A DNA stretch of 64,000 bases from Polyodon spathula (taxonomy: Eukaryota; Chordata; Actinopteri; Acipenseriformes; Polyodontidae): positions 4,204,914-4,268,913 of the forward strand of contig NC_054572.1 of NCBI RefSeq assembly GCF_017654505.1, read 5' to 3'. The translations under genes were made by a program, and so were the position numbers. The notes under the pieces were generated by a model that saw nothing but the letters and a program-made list of their open reading frames with translations, was not told where the DNA came from and made no database searches. Positions within the stretch are counted from its first letter, which is position 1, and each line of letters begins with the position of its first letter. Below, piece by piece: positions 38,185 to 52,900 of the stretch.

Positions 38185-39121
38185 GTTTCAAGGTCACTAT
38201 ACATCACAAGAAACAAAACATATTTTACACATGCTTTACAGAATGTACATTTAGTCGACAGCATTTGAAATACATATTACAAAGGGAACCGTTACACGAT
38301 ACAGCAAGACAGCATTTGATCAATATTTCCAGCATAGAGTGTAAATGCCGAGACTTTGGAATTTATGCAATCAGTACAAACGCAGCAGTATAAAAAGTAT
38401 AATAGATATCATGTTATATAACATTTTGCCCCGGAGCAATACACACTGAAAACTAGACCATCGTGTGCATCAACAGACCTGTTCAACATGTTACTGTATG
38501 ACATCAACCATGAAGACCGGTGTGATTGCAATGTTAATATAGTGCCAAACACGGCCAGCTTTTACCAACCTGCACAACGATCTTGCATTCCCACAGCTCA
38601 AACATGAGGACGATACGTTCAGGGAAACACATGCTGTATAAAAAGGAAGCATCATAAAACTCAGAATACTGTCACCGCATTACAACTTAAGGCCAAACAG
38701 TTACTTAGTTACTTATTTTAAGACAACAAAAAGACAAAAACCAAGTTTAAGGCCAGAATTGTGCAAACAAAACATTTACATTTTGAGTTAACTTGCAATG
38801 ATATGCAAGACAACAATAGAGAAAACACATTCTCCAAATTCAATACTTGTTGTTAACCACATTCTATAAAAAAAAATTACTAATATTTCTTAAACAACCA
38901 ATAGTCTATATGTGAACGGATTAATCAATCAAATCGTTAAACTGTTCTACGTGAATTTGGAGTAGAACTTGAACTGTGTCACATCAGTATTTCAATACTG
39001 TATTAATATTCAAAGCACGAAGGTCCTCATCATTTAAGCATTCTTTACATGTAAAAGATAATCAGTTCATGGAAACCTTGGAGTGAGACAGCAGGCAGTT
39101 ATTACATTAAAAAAAAAAAAA

Positions 39122-39465
39122 ATACAGAACTAGTGGCGCATCCGTTAAAGGCGCGCCGCGTGGAATGCAGGATGCACCCTACAGCCTGGACGTCACCGGT
39201 TCGAGTCCAGGCTATTCCAGGGGGTGGCACATAATTGGCCGAGCGTCGCCGGTGGGCAGGGTTTAGGTCAGCCAGTGTCCTTAGCTCACCATGCAACAGC
39301 AACCCTTGTAATCTGGCCAGCAGCCTGCAGACTTGCCTGCAAGCAGCCCGGAGGTGCGTTGTCCTCCAAGGTGGCTGCATGGCGAGACTGCTGTGTGAAA
39401 AGAAGCTGACGGCACACACTTCGGAGGACAGTGTTCGTCTTCGCTGCTCTCGAGTCAGCGCATGT
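39122..39465 (+). mobile_element. tRNA-derived SINE within the LRIG2 3' UTR
   Basis: A-box-like GTGGCGCATCCGTTAAAGGC and B-box GGTTCGAGTCC, then a body shared with the SINE at 51589. It is antisense to LRIG2 and lacks the distal part of the body and tail. Confidence 0.85.
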
Positions 39466-39936
39466 TTAAAGAAAGTATGCCGTGGACCTATGGAAAGATC
39501 TGATTAAATCTGTTTACTTTCATTTAGTTTTCTGAAGGTAGCGCCATTAAAAATGTACTACTGAACATAAAGCAGACTATTCTTCTCATAAGTGCAAATT
39601 CATTTAATTGAAGAGTCCTCAGCTTGATTCTGTGCATCTACCAGATTCCGATAACACTTACAGGAATCCCAGGAGACACAGGATTAGAACCCAACCAGCA
39701 GGAATGACCTGTTTCTTAGCAGAGCAGACATCAGCATTTAGAATGGACAGTATAAGATCATACCTGGGACAGCTTAAGTTCCTGCCTTTCTCCAAAGCAA
39801 AAGTTAATTGTATGTGGCCAAAATCCATGATTGTTCATTTTCAGTGCACAATGTTATATTTATAAGCTTGTCCTGAAAGATAAAAACAATAAAGTACCAC
39901 AATACTAAATTCATACAATTTAGCACATGAAAAAAT

Positions 39937-40043
<107 letters not shown>

Positions 40044-40607
40044 CCTTTACATTTAAAGTTTATATATAAAAAATATAAATGCAAGTTTATATAGGTCAGA
40101 AGTTTGCTAAAGAAAAAGTGTGCACAGCTCAGATCTGACAGTGAAAAATGAAGAGCGCTGTGCTTGCAATAAGAATATATCCATTTCCGAGTGACCTTTT
40201 ATCATGAATACAAAAGACCATCCTGAAGCTCTTCTGAACCGCACCATTAAACTCTGCTTTACACCAGGTAACCAAGGCATTTCTGCAGTACCATTACGTA
40301 AATGAAAACTCACTGGAACACAGGTGAGCGAAAGCTATTTTTCTCACATTTTCTAATGTACAGTGTGGGTGCCTGAGTCCAAGCTGATTAAGGCGGCAAC
40401 AGCTCAAGTAATGACTTCAAAAACTATTAAATACTAAAATCGGTCAAAAATGCTTAATACAGGGCGCAGGTAATGAATGAAGTATCGACTTTTCTGTGTT
40501 AAAATGCTTCATTGTTTCTTGAAATGTAAACTCGCACATATGCATTTTTTGGCGTTTAGTGTAGTCATTTGGAGGTAGTGGCTTCCTCAGATGAGGCTTC
40601 TTCTGCT

Positions 40608-40861
40608 CTATTTGGGAGCTTTGGGGTCCTGTCTGTTTTGAGGAGTCCTGTTGGAATCGCAGCTGTGCTCCTGTGCTGCATGCTGGAATGGCTTGGAGGG
40701 TGCTGAGCACTCAAGATCACCCTCCTCCTCTTCCTTCTCATCTTCTCGAAGAACACGTGCAGAAGGGTTTGCAGGTACATTCACTGGCTGCTGGGAGAAG
40801 ATGGAATGTGAAACAAGTCCCGTGTCTTGATTTAACACCCACAACGGTCGGGAATGGCTTT
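40608..40861 (-). CDS. LRIG2: LRIG2 terminal coding exon
   Basis: 254 nt coding to a TAG at 40610-40608. The acceptor TTTCTAG is followed by AA completing a Glu codon, then [32 protein letters not shown], a Glu-rich patch (DEKEEEEGD) and LECSAPSK...[22 protein letters not shown] and SNRTPQN echo the human LRIG2 C-terminus as I recall it. Transcript continues into a long 3' UTR. Confidence 0.92.
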
Positions 40862-43546
40862 CTAGAAAGAAAAAATAAGAATACATTTAAGAACCATATG
40901 GTTTCTTTCCAAATACCAGGGAGACTGCCCAGTATATCATGCAAATATAATATAAAACAGTAACGCTCTCTTTGCATTCTTCTATGCAAAAAGCCCACTT
41001 GATTAACCCCCCCAAAGCCAATGTTAGTAATCAGTACTGTGCAGTGACGCAGACAGGCGCATCAGCTTGTATGCAGTGGGACTATTCTGGAAAAGACTGG
41101 AGAAAGCAAGACGTCAAAATCTATTAGAAATCAAGTGACAGGCTGTGATGTGGTCTTTTTCAATGTTACTGTCACAGCTTACCATGCTGGTGTACAGTAA
41201 TGAACATTTATAAACATGTAAAATAATGCTGGTTTATAAAACATAACAGCTTCAGGCACACTGATTTACACATGCAACTGATGAAGTAAATGTATCTTCT
41301 CTGAAAACTGCATGTAACCAAGTGCAGGTCATGCGACTCTTTGCACAAACTATAATGTGTAAGTATTTTTAAATAACAATTCACCAGTGCTGCACTTCTG
41401 AGAAGAAGCTTTTAGATGTATCCTGTCATGGTTGGTCAGAAATACAGACATGTCCTTGTCTGCGATTACCCCATCGAGGGCTGGGTCCTCTTGATGCGCA
41501 TGGGCAGGTAAGCAGTCCTCTTCACTAAGGTAGGCATATGGACAGTACTCCCGGGTCCTTGAATACATGTTGGCATTGTCATAGCAATCAGAACAAATGA
41601 CCAGCGGCTCAGAACCTATTACAGGAGGATTAGAGAGAAGCGGGTCACCGACTTGAACTTCACTGAACAATGACGGCAAAACTCTAAATTAGGTCTTCTA
41701 ACCAGGTATTAGTTTCCCAAGAGACAAACTTGCCAGAATGTACAGGTCATTTTTTTTTTGAAACACATCAAGTCTAAGCAGTGCTTGCTACCTAGAAGTT
41801 TTTAACCTCAGTACAGACTGCCACCTGTTGGTCCAGGTGTTGCTTCTCCTCAACCATGGAAAACATTATAAAGGGCCACTACGTGTCCCCCCCCCACCCC
41901 CCCACCCCTCACTCTGCTCACGGTACAGAAGGTACAGGTAGTGCAGTTGAGCTCCAGCAATGTATTTCTAAAGTAAGAACCCATAAGAGATATACGGCTG
42001 CAGAAGAACCTCCTACCCGAGCTGGCCTGCGCATATCCTTCTTGTGACTCCTCTGGCGGGAAGCCAGTCCTCCCACTGAATAAGCAGCCCATCCTGCTTT
42101 GCAAGCTGGAGGCCAGAAAAGGGTTGACATCCATATCCACTTCACTCCCAGAGCCCACATAACAAATACCTCATTGAAAAAGAACAAAGCATGTATTTAC
42201 ACACTACAGATTACATGCATGTAAAAACCAGCCTACTTATGTGAAAGCGTGTTTCCATTTAGCAGGAACTTCAGTTTGTCAAACCTCTGTATATGCACAG
42301 AAAGTACACCAAAAGATGAGTGTTCCTTATGTGATCAATGAATCTGCCAGTAGCCACATTACAGAGAGGGGGTTACATCTTACCATCTGTTCCTTTGTGG
42401 ACGTAGCCATTAGCTGAAGGGGGCATTAGCTGCTGGTGACTCCCGGCTTCAGAGTTACTATAGACCTCCTGAGGCTCCGATAGTGTTCCTTGAGAGGACA
42501 GATAACTGGGAATGTCACCCGGCAAATTCATGTCATCTAAAAAAAAAAAAAAAAAAAAAAAACAAGCAAATACACACATTTAAATACAGTTGCACAAGTA
42601 TACATAGAAGTTGCTGTTTGCAATTTTATAACCAAGCTCTTTTAAAATACAATGCATGGTTCTCAATGACAATAAGACTCTAGGTCTTTAGCAGTTGTGC
42701 AGGGTTACTGCCTCACTAACTTTGCCAAATGTGTTTCTTCCATAATTGGAAAGTTGCTGTTATAATATTTAAATTACCTGTGTTAGTAATACTATAATCT
42801 TCATTTTTCCTTCTCATGTGATAAATGACAATAACCCAGACAAGAGAGGTGCCCACAACGCAGCACACAACCACGATGATCACGATTCCCACAGTAGTCC
42901 ATCCGTCCTCTTCATAAGCACCGCTGCCCTGAGCAGGGTCACAGTTTGGAGAAGGAACAACATTTAAGAAGATGTGACCCCGCTCTGTACCCAACGTGTT
43001 TGACATGATGCAAGTGTATTTCCCAGCATCCCCCGGACCAGCGTCCACAATAATCAGCAGCTGATTGGCTGCAGCAAAGAAGTGCCGCTCTGTAAGCACC
43101 AAGGGCCCGTCATCCTTCGTCCAGTTCAGTCGAGGAGGGGGGCTGCCGCCAGCTATACACTGCAGCACTGCAGTCTCCCCTTTGGCTACCACTCGGTCCT
43201 CCAAGGGTCGGACAAAAGAGGGAGTTTCTGGAAGGAAACAGGAGTGTTCTCAAAAACCACTTCAATAAATAAATACATACATAAATAAAAATAGTCACTT
43301 TCACAAAACCCAGCCTTCATTTACTGGGCGTTTTGCTTCACAGTAATATTATATCAAAACACAAGCAGGGAGAGAGGGGCGGGCGCAGCCAACAACCACA
43401 ACCCTTACTGTGTTGCAATCAATTGTAAAATAATACAAAAATAATGCTAATAATAAAATCCAAACACGTCAGCCTGAGCCAGTGGAAATTGCAGTTGGCT
43501 GGGCTACTAGCATTGACTCAACACCTCCTTTTATACAAGCAGACAG

Positions 43547-43587
<41 letters not shown>

Positions 43588-46500
43588 ACAATCCAGGGCT
43601 TGTGAATCACTTGAACCCTTAATGGAACTAATATGCCTAATCAGAGCTTTATAATTATTTTAAACAGTTGGGAGATTTCACATTAAATATAAAATTATAC
43701 AAGGAACTTGAATTCGCCAACTTTTTGTAAGCCAAACTGTTTAAGAAAGTCAAATTAAGCAAATTATTGGTTCAATTAAGCAATGGAGAGCAGGACAGTG
43801 GGTCCCCAGGACCAGGCTTGAGAACTACTGCTCTAATGTTAGAACCTGTTGTCGTTTTTAGGTTTGTTGTGCACCCTCTGCTGGCGGACACTCTGAATGG
43901 CAGCCAGCCACACTGCAGCTTCCTGACGGGTGTGTAAATCGCGATTTCAATGGCTGTGCGGTTACCCAATACCACGATTATTACAAAATTCTTAGAAATA
44001 AAAATATATTTCAGAATTATTTGTATTTCATACAAAAAAAAACAAAAAAAAACACATGAGTTTTACACATTGTACATCCTGCAAAGTTACCGAGATGCGG
44101 TTGTTGACAGGCATTTAGATTCAGGTATTCATGAAAGAGAAAGGTTGGTAACGCAGAGCAGCACTGCGACTGCTTTACTGCAAAGAAATAAAAAAAACAG
44201 CGACTTCCACGTTCCAAAAGTACACCAAAAACCGTAAAACATGAAACACATTAAATTGACCTGACAGAAGCGCTTGTTTGCGCAAATATCCCTCTTGAAA
44301 AACTGGACAACCAAAAGTTACGTAAACTCTTCAGGACTGAGGCTTTTACTGAATTGGTAAAACGGTCTGGCTGCTTGTCAGTGGTCAGTGTCGAGTCGAC
44401 CGATGCCCAAGATCAGTGTGGGTTACATGGTGTGTTTGTTTTGCAAGATCTAAATGGTGAGCATGCAGCTGACGTTCTGGAACTGAAAGCTGTCCTTGCA
44501 GGTACACTTTACCTACAGGCTGTTAATTACAGCACCCTTTCACAAGCTAGTGTAAAGTGCTTTAATAACTTTGACGTTGATTTTGATGACGTCAGTGCAT
44601 TTGTCTCTATATTTGATGTTTACAAAAATAATAATAAATCTGTACAAATAATTTATAAAAAATAGTTCTGTACACGTTCCGTGAAATACGATACTTCAGC
44701 CGTGACACTGCCGTGAATTTGAAAGAACTTCTGTGATTTTCACAGGGTCTTATTTATAACACCACGACAAATCAAACCTAAGATAACACAGTCTGTGTCG
44801 TGTGTTTTTTTTTCAGGTTTGTTTCTCTTGAGAACACAGTTCACAGTTTAAAATCCAGACCTGGCCGTTTTGTAACACACAGTCCATTTCATGCAAGGCT
44901 GTTTGTTTTAATGTACAGTCCAGGCAATCCAATTCCAATTTCCCTCTGTCTGGACATTATAGGGTTAAAAAAATCAAAACTAAACTAACGTGGGAAATTA
45001 CACGAGTCGTCACAAACGTGTTGATAGCTGGAGAGAACAGAAAATGCAGGGTTACGAACCGTTAGATAAAACTCAAATCTAGTTTTATGTATAAATTAGA
45101 CTGAAGAAAAATCACTGGAAAAGGAGGAGTGTTTTGTTTAATTTGCAAGCACAGTTTTTCGTATAAGGGGAGTGCGAGTAGTTTGCAGTGTCATTTATGT
45201 GCAAAATATTCCTTTGCTGAGGCATGACCATCTTTAAACAAGAAAGGAGAACCTTTAGGCATGTCCAACCGTGTCACAACTCAGAGTGAACTACGCGGGG
45301 GTGCTTCAAAACAAAAACAGCGCGTGCAGTTCAAATATCTACAGACTTCCCTCAAGAAACACAACAACAATGCAAATTAAAACAAGTGCATGTTCAAGAA
45401 GTCTGTAGGGAAATCTGTAATTACTGAAGCAGACACCCTGGGATCCTTCAAGAAGCTGCTTGATGAGATTCTGGGAATAAGCTACTAACAACCAAAACGA
45501 GCAAGATGGGCCGAATGGCCTCCTCTCGTTTGTAAAGTTTACGTTCTTAAGAGAGAACGGAAATTGAGGATGACCTTAGAAAATCAGAGGTTGTGAGTTG
45601 TTGGCAATTTCTGGGCATCTGTGGTTAATGACTGTGCCTTGGGTATCATAACGCATTGGATCGGTGAGTGGAATTTTCGTAGCGTCAATCTACAAGTGAA
45701 AATGTGACAGGACAGCACAATTCAGAGCTGTGCGCGGCAGAATTTCTGGTGGGCAGAATTGAAGCGATATGTACTACAATGCACGACATATGACTTTAGG
45801 CATTAGCAAAACTGAATTTGACAGCGTACGAAAGTACTGCACACACTTTGCAACCTGGGATCAGAAAAGCTTTGAAAATTGCTTCTATTGATAATCTGTC
45901 ACACTGCTGTAAAATTGCCAGTCAATTCAAACACAGCTCATCCAACCAAGTGGAACTTTGTGCAAAAGAAACAGCTAGGACATGGCCTTTAGGAATAGAA
46001 CAGAACGTTACCACACGATGGAAGAGTACGTCAAAGTTGGTCAACAGTCTACTTCAGGTAAAAGATGTAGTGCAGGGTACATTAGTAATCAAGAGAAACA
46101 GTGATGAAAAACAAAATGAATTGCCATAAATGTGACTCTATGGTCCTAACCCTAATGTTTAGGTAGGGGTGTGTGTGTTGGAATTAAGAACTGATTTAAA
46201 TCATAAACTCAGCATTCAAATTCTCTCAGCTGGGGCGTCACTGAAAAGCCTGGTCCGTCTTTCTACACCTATGCCTTAAAATGTCTGAAATAATTTCAGT
46301 TTTCTATTGTTGTTTTGATTTGGACTCAGATTTCCTGGAGAACGAGCTTAGTCAAGAAATGCCAGTTACCAATCTGACTGCGTCTGACTTATCCAAGCAG
46401 CCTGTAGCCCTTTCATTAACAACAGCAACAACAGCAAACAGACAGGATGTAAACTAACAAACTGAACTCAAGGCTCAATCTAAAGACGGTTGCGAAGAGG

Positions 46501-48503
46501 CCATAAACAGGGTTTGAAATGAATCCGAGTCGAAGCACAGTCTGTTGACAATGAAAGTAAAAAGCCGGCATGTAAAATAATCCCTCAATTCATTGATTTA
46601 ATATTAAAAAAACTTTGTTGCTATTTATTTTAAACATATTCTTGTGGTACAAACAGAATACGGAATACAGAGACTATGTATAGAGGATACTGAATGATCT
46701 TTCATGGTATATGATTTTTTTTATGTCTTTACATAAATACTCACCCCTGTTCGGTCTGTGATTTACTGGGATATCGTCCTGCGGTGAATGCAAACCACAC
46801 ACCTTATCCTCTCTATATAGTTTCTGGCTTTGTGAAAGATGTAACGGCCGGCCTTGTACGATAAGTAATATTCCAAAAGAGTTTCTAACAGCAAGTCTTT
46901 CTTACCTAAAACTGTTAGTGTTGCATTAGCATGTGCACTCCCCGCTGGGTTCTGTGCTGTGCAGCTGTAGACTCCCATGTCTTCAATCTTGGCATTTGCG
47001 ATGAAGAACACATCATCCTCTGGCATGACGTGCATGCGCCGCTCCCGCGCAGCTGGGAAGTCTGTGCCACCGTCTTTCTGCCAGGCGATCTGAGGAGCGG
47101 GGTGCCCCTCTGCGGCACACTCCAGGCGAGCCATGGTCCCAGTCCGAATGGTGAGGTCCATCGGCGTTTTCACAAAGGAGGGCAGTTCTGTGTCGAGGAC
47201 AATCCAGCTTTCAGGGACTCCAGACAATACAATCAGCCCCAACAATGCAACCTCTACTTCCTTTCTACTGCAGTTATAATTAAAAACCCGCTCTATTGGT
47301 GAGAAATTCAGCCCATGTTTATCAATACAGGTGCAGAGTTCTGTTTCCAACGATAGAAGGGTTTTAATGGGGAATTACTCTGGTTAACACACTCACCTAG
47401 AACGAATATACCGTTTAATACATAGTTTTCCTGTTCCACAAGTAGATATTTTGCCTAAATAAGGTACATCTGGGACAGTAAATGACAGTCACGGTGGCAT
47501 TTGTGACATCAGGCAGGAAAACAGTTGCTGTTTACGTCTATCGTCTGTGTTTTTGCCGTTGTACAGTTTAAAATGTGTAAAGTATAGAATTGCAAATACA
47601 TTTAGCGAAAATAGAAATGAGCAAAATGGTACTACTAATTACATTATATGACCCACAGGGGCGTGTTCTGTAAACAATAATAAATTCTTGGGCAGTTATG
47701 CTTTCTTGTATTGTTGATATGTACCGGTATGTATTTGACAGGGACAATGAAAAATGTCTACGGAGCAAATGTTTCAGGTACTTGTGCTCGCAGTTACATA
47801 GAGCATTTCGAATTGTGTTTACAACGTACTGCATTTATAAAGGACTGATTTCCACTGCCCCTTGGAGTCTGTTATAAGTGGAGTGAACCAGTACAGAAAA
47901 ATTAAAGGAAAAAACTAACGCGCACACACACACACACACAAACCAGGGGTGTTGGTTATAATACTTTAACAATTGAATAAGCAAACTACTGCCCCCTCCC
48001 CCCCATCCATCCTGTCCTGTCCCAGAAATGTTTAATTGCAAGAAAGCTTGTCTGCACAATACATTTTGCAGGTGGCACGCTTCATATATACTTTTTTACA
48101 CAGTTTATAAATATCTGCAGTGTATTTTAAAGTCTACTCACCGTTCACAGTAAGTTTTGCTCTTTCTGAATAATTGGATCCAAAGTGATTCGTGACAACA
48201 CACTGGTACCGGCCTTCATCGGTAAAATTAACATTAAAAAGATGCAGCACAGTGGTGTACTCAATGAGCGCTCCCTCTTGCTCCCTGTATCTGACAAAGT
48301 TTTGGACTGCTGCATCATACAAAACTTCACTGTCTCTCCTCCAAGCTGCCGACATTGGTGAATCACTGCTGCTTGCTGCAATGCAAGTGAATGTAATATT
48401 CATTCCCTTGAGAGCCACTGTAGTCTCAGGATGTGCAGTGATCTGGGGCTTAGGAAAATCATCTAGTGGAGAGAACACACACACACACACACAAACACAT
48501 TAT

Positions 48504-48538
<35 letters not shown>

Positions 48539-48883
48539 TTCAATTACAAACCAGCGTGTATAGAACACACACACACACACATTTCAATTACAAACAGCAC
48601 ATCTTGTGTGCGTTAAACAACACACACACCACACCCACAAGTTAATGTTTCAATTACACACACAGCTTTGTGGTGTGTGTGTGTGTAAAGTTGACGTGTG
48701 GTGCACACATTGGTGGTGTGTGTTACAAACCAGCCCATAGACTCACACAACTTAACACAACTCAACACACACACACCACACACACACACACACACATTTC
48801 AACACACAAACCAGTGTGTATAGAACACACACACACTTACACACACACACAAATTACAAACAACACAAACCAGCGTGTATCAG

Positions 48884-48926
<43 letters not shown>

Positions 48927-49073
48927 CACAACCAGCGTGTATAGAACACACACACACACACACACACACACAGCACCAGCACACACACACACACACACAC
49001 ACATTTCAAACACAAACCAGCGTGTATACACACACACACACACACATTTCAACTGCAAACCAGTGTGTATAGA

Positions 49074-49105
<32 letters not shown>

Positions 49106-49909
49106 TTCAACTGCAAACCAGTGTGTATAGATCATACACACACACACACACATTTCAATTACAAACCAGCGTGTATAGAACACACACACACACATTTCAA
49201 CAAACCAGCGTGTATAGACACACACACACACACACATTTCAACTGCAAACCAGTGTGTATAGAACACACACACACACATTTCAATTACAAACCAGCGTGT
49301 ATAGACACACACACACACACATTTCAACTGCAAACCAGTGTGTATAGAACACACACACATTTCAATTGCAAACCAGTGTGTGTATAGAACACACACACAT
49401 TTCAACTGCAAACCAGCGTGTATAGAACACACACACATTTCAACTGCAAACCACACACACACACACATTTCCAAACCAGTGTGTATAGAACACACACACA
49501 CACATTTCAACTGCAAACCAGCGTGTATAGAACACACACACACACATTTCAATTGCAAACCAGCGTGTATAGAACACACACACACACATATTTCAATTTT
49601 GTTCAGAGTGTATAGTGCACAGCGTGTATAGAACACACACATATTTCAGCATACATGTGAGTTTTGTGTATAAAGTATACACACCCAAGTCGCTGAACTT
49701 ACAAACTGTTGTGAAAACAAACTTGAGATTTTGAGTCATCTCATATTTATGTGAGAACTTAAATAAGTCTCCTTGACACACATGACGCACGTAACGTACA
49801 GTAGAACTTTTTTTTTTTGTTCAACACGAATCGTGACACAAGGTGCTATGCAGTCCTTCCTAACTATAATATATATATAAGTAGTCTCGCTGTTACAAAT
49901 ACGATGGCG

Positions 49910-49943
<34 letters not shown>

Positions 49944-52900
49944 ATATATATATATATATTATAAATATGTTTTTTTTTTTAAGTTTAAATCGTTACACTC
50001 ACTAGAATTTAACTCAAAGCTTTATACACTCAATAGCAGCATGTCTGTCTTCATCGTTTAACAGAAGTGCAGGAGGGCAGGGATCAGGAAACATGCTGGT
50101 GTGCCCAATTCCAATGAGAATCGCACAACTCTCTCCAAGACCACACTTGATTGGCCACTTAAACCATCTTCTACCATGGAGATCAACCTCCAGTGGACAA
50201 AGCAGTCCATCAAGAGTTACACACACATACATATATACACCTCTTCCCTTACTCTTTTTGTTTACACCCATGCAACTAGTTGCGAGGTGTAAATAAACAA
50301 TGACACGAGCGACTGTGTTTAAAAGGACAGCAAGGGCACTGAAGTCAAAGTGTAAATGTTGCAGATCCAGGTGACTTTGTTGCTATGGCAATATCATCAC
50401 AGGCACAGTTCTACTGCATCCTGTCAGACTGCTTACAGACAAGGCAGGCAATGAGGGAGCAATATGTGGCAACAAACACTACTGAACTTCATTTAATTAC
50501 ACGGAATGTTCTCTCGGAAATTCTTACTACGAAACTCGACAATGACTAATCATGATAACCGCTTCATAATAAAAATGAATGATGTGCACTGAACTTTCTT
50601 TTTTTTTTTTTGAGATTTGATCAAATTTGATAACCGCCCCAACTACTCACCGCAGATCAGATCCTCCACGACGACACTGAGAATGCTCTGTCCTGCGCGC
50701 CATGCAGGGTGGGCGCAGCTGGCATTCACAGAATGCTGGAATTTGTTGTCAATCAGCCACTGAGGTAGCCATTTAAGATTGCAGTCACACAGCAAACTAC
50801 TGGTGTTCAACAGACTGAAAAATAAATAAATCAAAGCTTTTAACTTTCCAGCTATGAAAAACAGACACTGTTTCATAAGCATTTAAGTCCCAGTAACCTG
50901 TGAACCACAACAAAGCTCAGTCTATCTGAAATGTTAGCTACAGTCAAAAATGTGAATATCTAGACAATAATGCTACAAACAACATCTGATTTAATCAAAA
51001 TCTAAATTAGATTAAAATAACCAGTGACCAAAAAGCAAGCCACTATGATTAGGACAGCGCCATAGCCTTTTAATACAAAAACCTTTTAATACAATGTCTT
51101 TATACAAACTGTCCAGTTTATATAAAGATCCGTTTCTATGGATCTCTACTGGAAACGATTTGCTGAATGAGCTGTTCAGCTTGTGTTTAGCCACAACATT
51201 TTGCAGAACAGGTTTGTATTTTAAAAAAATGAATGCATGTAAAAGCACCTGCAAAAATCTCTCCGTATATTACCAGGAACTCCCAGAATAACATGAAGTC
51301 TGATTATTGTGCCATTTTACTTACAGTTCTTTTAGGTTCACCTGTGAAAAGGCATTTGGGTGAATCGACATGATTCCATTTCTAGTCAAGTCCCTGTTGA
51401 AAATACAGAAATCAAAAATAAACACGTTTTACTGTCCCCCATAAAACCAACTACACACTTGAGGAAGCGTCTCATAGAACACAGACGACATCATAGCATC
51501 TGCACCCTTTCTATGTCATGGATTTACTTCAATTGTAATAAGGACCAAGAATCAACCGAACTTACTACTCAAAAGTTTAAAAATAAATACATTTGGGCTC
51601 CCGAGTGGCGCACCCGGTAAAGGCACTCCGCGGCTAGTGCAGGATGCACCCTATAGCCTGGACGTAGACTGTTTGAGTCCAGGCTATTCCACTACCGACC
51701 GTGGATGGGAGCTCCCAGGAGGCGGCGTACAATTTGCAGAGCGCCGTGTGGGGACGAGGGGGCTTAGATTGGCCAGGGTGTCCTCGGCTCACCGTGCACC
51801 AGCGACCCCTGCAGGCTGGCCGGGTGCCTGCGGGCTTGCCTGTAAGCTGCCCAGAGCTGCGTTGTCCTCAGACGCTGTAGCTCTGGGCTGGCTGCGTGCC
51901 GGGCCTGCAGAGTAAAAATAAGCAGTCGGCTGACGGCAAACGCTTCGGAGGACAGCGTGTGTTCATCTTCATCGCTCCCACGTCAGCGCAGGGGTGGTAG
52001 CAGCGAGTCTAAATACAATTGGGCATTTCAAATTGGGAGAACAAAATGGGGTAAAAATTTAACTGGTGACTACTAAATTTATAAATAAATAAATAAATAA
52101 ATAATAAATAAGTAACTACATTTAAAAATAAATGCGGTTTACAGCCTGGGTTACTCACAGATGTTCTAGCGTCTCAAGACCGGAGAATGCTTTACTTGTC
52201 ACAGATTTAATCCCGTTTCCTTGCAGTATTCTATAAAAGGATGCACACAATTATACACAAAGACATAAAAACAGCCTTTACTGCCTTCAAACCGTATTGC
52301 ATTGTAAGCAGCAGGCATTAGAATTATTATAAATGGCAGTGCATTAGCATAGTGTGGGTCTCATGGAAAACATTTTGACTGAAAACCAGGTAAGATTTGA
52401 TCCTTTATTCTCCAATGGAATGGTTATATACAGTAGTAGTGGCACATCATTCTGGGCAATGAAGCCCATGTACTGTGAATGTATGTTATGAGGACGTATG
52501 TCTTAGTATGTCCAAAATCCTTACTCCAGTAAAAGCAAAAAGCATTATCAGCATTTTATATTTGAATGGTCTTCAAACAAGATACATACAGTGTGTTCAA
52601 CTTGCCCAGCCCAACAAACACTCCAACCGAATCTTCAATAGCCCAAGAAATGTCATTATTTCTTATATCTCTACAACACAAAAACAAGAGAACGGAATAT
52701 AGTTTAGATTGAAGATTACAAAGTGGCACGTTTGTGAATAAATGTCTGCATTAACATTTTAGTAAGATATCATAAAACTTTGCTTAATCTCTACTTCCTA
52801 ATGTATTAAATGATTTTATTTTCTTATAATCAAGCAGAGATAGGCTTAGGACAGAGGGTATGGAATGGGTTACCTAGTTGAAACACTGGGATCATTTAAG

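Noticed and set aside
48670..49642. 225- and 197-codon ORFs rich in His/Thr or Cys/Val
   Set aside because: Pure translation of CA/TG microsatellite within an LRIG2 intron.
50014..50271. 85-codon minus-strand ORF in an LRIG2 intron
   Set aside because: No recognisable domain, no matching splice phase with LRIG2 and no repeat-family evidence.
51597..51690. Possible tRNA genes at 51597, 39125 and the 9815 end
   Set aside because: A- and B-box-like motifs are present but the cloverleaf is not kept; these are SINE heads.
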